Shown here: positions 60,713 to 64,000 of the stretch, piece by piece | Layout: every line of letters begins with the position of its first letter | Position numbering within the stretch: position 1 is the first letter of the stretch | Source: Mucilaginibacter sp. PAMB04168 | Lineage (GTDB): Bacteria > Bacteroidota > Bacteroidia > Sphingobacteriales > Sphingobacteriaceae | Direction of reading: 5' to 3' | Length of the DNA: 64,000 nucleotides | Assembly (NCBI RefSeq): GCF_039634365.2 | Contig: NZ_CP155079.2 | Coordinates: forward strand, 2,666,001 to 2,730,000 | The notes under the pieces: model-generated | Database searches by the model: none | Seen by the model: the letters and a program-made list of their open reading frames with translations, nothing else | Told to the model about the DNA's origin: nothing | Program-made: the position numbers and the translations under genes

Positions 60713-63286
60713 ATGGCTGAAGATAATTCACAGAACGAAGACAGAATCATTCCTATAAACATTGATGAAGAAATGCGAGCGGCCTACATTGATTATTCAA
60801 TGTCGGTTATCGTATCACGTGCACTTCCAGATGTGCGCGACGGCCTAAAGCCTGTACACAGACGCGTATTATTCGGTATGCTCGATTTGGGTTTATCCAG
60901 TGGTAAACCTTTTAAAAAATCGGCGCGTATTGTAGGGGAGGTTCTTGGTAAATATCACCCGCACGGCGACTCGTCGGTATATGACACCATGGTGCGTATG
61001 GCTCAGGATTGGAGCTTACGTTATCCGCTAGTAGATGGTCAGGGCAATTATGGGTCTATTGACGGTGATAGCCCTGCGGCTATGCGTTACACGGAGGCTC
61101 GCTTGCAAAAGATAGCCGAAGAAATGATGGCCGATATCAATAAAGATACTATCGACTACCAGTTAAACTTCGACGACTCATTAGAAGAGCCAAGCGTACT
61201 GCCCGCTAAAATTCCTAACCTGCTTGTTAACGGTGCCTCGGGTATTGCGGTGGGTATGGCCACTAATATGGCGCCGCACAATCTTTCGGAAGTTATAGAT
61301 GCTACGGTAGCGTTGATTGATAATCGCGATATTGAAGTTGCCGAGTTGATGAATTATATCAAAGGTCCCGACTTTCCGACTGGTGCAATTATTTATGGTT
61401 ATGAAGGTGCCCGTGACGCCTTCGAAACCGGCCGTGGCCGCGTAGTTTTACGAGCACGTGCCGAGATTGAAACCTTTAACAATGATCGTGAACGTATAAT
61501 AGTTACCGAGATTCCTTACCAGGTAAACAAGGCGCAGATGATTGAGCGCACTGCCGAGCTGGTTAACGAAAAGAAAATAGAAGGTATATCTACCATTCGC
61601 GACGAGTCCAGCCGCGAAGGTATCCGTGTAGTTTATGAGATAAAACGTGATGCCAATGCCGCTATCGTTTTAAACAACCTCTATAAATATACCTCACTGC
61701 AAACTTCTTTTAGTGTAAACAACATTGCGCTGGTTAAAGGCCGCCCTATGTTGCTTAACCTACGAGACCTTATACACCACTTTGTGGAGCATAGGCAGGA
61801 AGTTGTTGTTCGCCGTACCCGGTACGAACTGGCGGAAGCTGAGAAGCGCGCGCACATCTTAGAGGGCTTATTAATTGCTTTAGATCATTTAGATGAGGTA
61901 ATACGCCTTATCCGTGCTTCGGCAACGCCTGAAGAGGCACGCGATGGTTTAATGACTCAGTTTGGCTTAAGCGAAATACAAGCCCGTGCAATTTTGGATA
62001 TGACGCTGCGCCGTTTAACGGGACTGGAGCGCGACAAGATTAAAGAGGAGTACGCTGAGTTAATGAAAACTATCGAGTACTTGAAATCTATCCTTGCAGA
62101 CCCGGCGTTGCAAATGCAGATCATCAAGGATGAGCTATTAGAAATCAAAGAAAAATATGGCGATGAGCGTAAAACCGAAATGGTTCACTCGAGCGCCGAA
62201 ATGATGACTGAAGATTTCATTGAGGATGAAGATGTTGTTATCACTATTTCACATGAGGGATATATTAAACGCACGCCACTTACTGAATATCGCCGCCAGG
62301 GCAGAGGAGGTAAAGGCGCTATTGGCAGCAACAGCCGCGATGAAGACTTTATAGAGCACTTGCTGGTAGCATCAAACCACAATTATATGCTGTTCTTCAC
62401 TGAGGCCGGCCGTTGCTTCTGGTTAAGGGTATTCGAAATTCCGGAAGGCACCCGTACCTCAAAAGGACGTGCTATTCAGAACATCATTAACATCCCTAAA
62501 GAGGAAAAGATTAAAGCCTATATAAAGGTTAAGAATTTGAAAGACCAGGAATACCTGGAAAACAACTTCATTATCATGTGTACGGCTAAAGGCACCATCA
62601 AGAAAACTTCTTTAGAAGCCTATTCCCGTCCGCGTTCTAACGGTATTAACGCTATTAATATTAATGATGGCGATACCTTGCTCGAAGCCACATTAACTAC
62701 CGGTAGCAGCGAAATTGTAATGGCCTTAAAATCAGGCCGCGCAATCCGCTTTAATGAAGCTACAGTTAGGCCAATGGGTCGTACTGCAACCGGAGTTAGA
62801 GGCGTTACTTTAGAGAACGAGCAAGATGCTGTTGTTGGAATGATAGCCGTTAACGATTTAGACACAACCATACTTGTTGTTTCTGAAAAAGGATATGGCA
62901 AACGTACCGACGTTGATGATTACCGCGTTACAAACCGTGGTGGTAAAGGTGTAAAAACTATTAACGTAACTGAAAAAACCGGCAAACTTGTTGCCATAAA
63001 AGATGTTACAGATGGTGATGATTTAATGATCATTAATCGCTCTGGTGTCATTATCCGTATTGCCATGAACCAATTAAGGGTTATGGGCCGTGCAACTCAG
63101 GGTGTTCGTTTGATCTCTCTGAAAGAGGGTGATGAAATTGCTTCGGTAGCTAAAATTGAGCACAGCGAAGAGGAAGAACTGGAACAGGCGATTGAAAGCA
63201 GCTTGAACACCAACGGCACCGACGTTGGAATTGAAGACAATGATAGTCCGGCGGCAGATGCACCGGATGATGCAGAAAACGAATAA
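60713..63286 (+). CDS. gyrA: DNA gyrase subunit A
   Basis: The 857-residue protein contains the breakage-reunion domain with [26 protein letters not shown], the catalytic Tyr126 in AAMRYTEAR, the coiled-coil arm and a C-terminal beta-pinwheel carrying the GyrA box QGRGGKG (after YRR), which separates it from ParC. The quinolone-resistance region [11 protein letters not shown] keeps Ser87 and Asp91, the sensitive-type residues. The last 40 residues are acidic. With GyrB it introduces negative supercoils. Length is normal. The TPR gene starts 3 nt after its stop. Confidence 0.98.
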   Translation: MAEDNSQNEDRIIPINIDEEMRAAYIDYSMSVIVSRALPDVRDGLKPVHRRVLFGMLDLGLSSGKPFKKSARIVGEVLGKYHPHGDSSVYDTMVRMAQDWSLRYPLVDGQGNYGSIDGDSPAAMRYTEARLQKIAEEMMADINKDTIDYQLNFDDSLEEPSVLPAKIPNLLVNGASGIAVGMATNMAPHNLSEVIDATVALIDNRDIEVAELMNYIKGPDFPTGAIIYGYEGARDAFETGRGRVVLRARAEIETFNNDRERIIVTEIPYQVNKAQMIERTAELVNEKKIEGISTIRDESSREGIRVVYEIKRDANAAIVLNNLYKYTSLQTSFSVNNIALVKGRPMLLNLRDLIHHFVEHRQEVVVRRTRYELAEAEKRAHILEGLLIALDHLDEVIRLIRASATPEEARDGLMTQFGLSEIQARAILDMTLRRLTGLERDKIKEEYAELMKTIEYLKSILADPALQMQIIKDELLEIKEKYGDERKTEMVHSSAEMMTEDFIEDEDVVITISHEGYIKRTPLTEYRRQGRGGKGAIGSNSRDEDFIEHLLVASNHNYMLFFTEAGRCFWLRVFEIPEGTRTSKGRAIQNIINIPKEEKIKAYIKVKNLKDQEYLENNFIIMCTAKGTIKKTSLEAYSRPRSNGINAININDGDTLLEATLTTGSSEIVMALKSGRAIRFNEATVRPMGRTATGVRGVTLENEQDAVVGMIAVNDLDTTILVVSEKGYGKRTDVDDYRVTNRGGKGVKTINVTEKTGKLVAIKDVTDGDDLMIINRSGVIIRIAMNQLRVMGRATQGVRLISLKEGDEIASVAKIEHSEEEELEQAIESSLNTNGTDVGIEDNDSPAADAPDDAENE

Positions 63287-63289
63287 ATT

Positions 63290-64000
63290 ATGCTACTAAG
63301 CCGTAAAATCATTGTACTGGTTTTATTAGGATTGTTTACCGCACCGTTAGCCTTTGGCCAAAGCGAGGCATTAAAGGTTGTGGTAAACAATCTGGCTTAC
63401 TATCGCCAGCGCGGCGAGCTCAAATATCTGAGCAACGCCAAAAAATCGGTTGATAGTTTAATTAAAACCCGGTCAGATTCATCTAATCTTGGTAAAAACA
63501 TATACAAAGCTATTGTTTACTCAAGCATAGCTTATATAGACTCCACTAACCGCTTAAATCAGCCTGCCGATTTCTCGAACAAAACAGTTGAACTGGTTGA
63601 TAGACTTTCTCACCATAAACGAATCTACAAATACCAAACGGAACTCGATTTTTCGAAGCGATGCCTGGCTAATGTTTTGATCAGAAATGGATTTGAGCAA
63701 TGCCGGCATTTAGATTTTACAAATGCGGTTGAATCTTTTAAAAAAGCACAGCAGTATTCACCTAAGTTTGGTCAAATAAACGCTTATATAGCCTATGCCA
63801 ATACCCGGGCCGGCCGTTTGGAGGAAGCAGTTAAATTTTATAACACCTTGCTAACTGCCGACAGCGCCAAAACAGAATATGTGATTGCGGCGTCAAACAT
63901 TTATAAAACGATGGGGGATACCGCAAAGGCACTGGAAACGTTGCAAAAGGGTAGGCGCTTTTTACCTGGCGATAAAAGCCTTGTTTTGGAAGAAGCTAAT
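63290..64000 (+). CDS. Exported TPR-repeat protein, N-terminal part
   Basis: The gene is cut by the right window edge; 237 codons are visible from ATG 63290, 3 nt after the gyrA stop, so it is probably cotranscribed. A signal peptide (MLLSRKIIVLVLLGLFTAPLAFGQ) is followed by helix pairs such as LKVVVNNLAYYRQRGELKYLSNAKKSVDSL, DFTNAVESFKKAQQYSPKFGQINAYIAYANTRAGRLEEAVKFYNTLL and AASNIYKTMGDTAKALETLQKGRRFLP, which are tetratricopeptide repeats. It is periplasmic or outer-membrane associated, with unknown partners. Confidence 0.85.
   Translation, partial: MLLSRKIIVLVLLGLFTAPLAFGQSEALKVVVNNLAYYRQRGELKYLSNAKKSVDSLIKTRSDSSNLGKNIYKAIVYSSIAYIDSTNRLNQPADFSNKTVELVDRLSHHKRIYKYQTELDFSKRCLANVLIRNGFEQCRHLDFTNAVESFKKAQQYSPKFGQINAYIAYANTRAGRLEEAVKFYNTLLTADSAKTEYVIAASNIYKTMGDTAKALETLQKGRRFLPGDKSLVLEEAN

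Noticed and set aside
1-64000. CRISPR arrays, insertion sequences, phage genes, rRNA
   Set aside because: Both strands were read for repeat-spacer periodicity, transposase or integrase motifs and rRNA signatures; none was seen.

Overview
The window comes from an aerobic Bacteroidota genome, most likely Sphingobacteriaceae (Mucilaginibacter/Pedobacter-like; this placement is inference). The signs are three SusC/SusD pairs, a FecI/FecR-type sigma/anti-sigma pair, lipoproteins with SCKK-type N-termini, TAnnTTTG promoter boxes instead of E. coli-type -10 boxes, few Shine-Dalgarno sequences, an oxygen-dependent HemF and menaquinone synthesis by the futalosine route.

Layout. 1-306: tail of a thioredoxin-fold protein and a tRNA-Cys with an odd acceptor stem. 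569-7435: operon of an M28B metallopeptidase with a SusC/SusD pair lacking an STN domain, closed by a strong terminator. 7930-8952: a flavin-dependent luciferase-like oxidoreductase on the minus strand. 9535-29392: polysaccharide utilisation locus 1 (PUL1), with ECF sigma factor, FecR anti-sigma factor, STN-type SusC, SusD, GH3, GH2, GH3, CE15-like esterase, GH2, GH36 and SGNH hydrolase. 29794-41373: PUL2, with STN-type SusC, SusD, an alginate-lyase-fold polysaccharide lyase, GH16, GH88/105, a six-hairpin glycosidase with a CBM, then the decayed C-terminus of another glycosidase. A minus-strand tRNA-Ser (41518-41602) ends this accessory block.

41707-64000 is mostly housekeeping: a minus-strand operon (PASTA protein, rhodanese, mltG, thioesterase, YihY/BrkB), alaS, an mqnE-phosphatase-mqnA operon, a secreted PepSY-like protein, fused otsAB convergent with a GH15 enzyme, a cold-shock protein, an MFS transporter, hemF, a small lipoprotein, an unlisted 44-residue basic protein, gyrA and the start of a TPR protein.

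The best candidate for something undescribed is a leader RNA of about 140 nt found twice, directly upstream of the two STN-type susC genes. The copies share a hairpin with a compensatory base-pair change and a 19-nt identical block. Each contains a short upstream ORF beginning MIHSHL that ends 17-18 nt before the susC start codon. PUL2 has no regulator of its own, so the PUL1 sigma/anti-sigma pair and this shared leader may couple both loci. Other points worth a second look are a trinucleotide repeat coding in two frames at 44499-44525, an inverted pair of heptamer-repeat arrays before alaS, and -7 boxes only 5 nt before the start codons of three genes.
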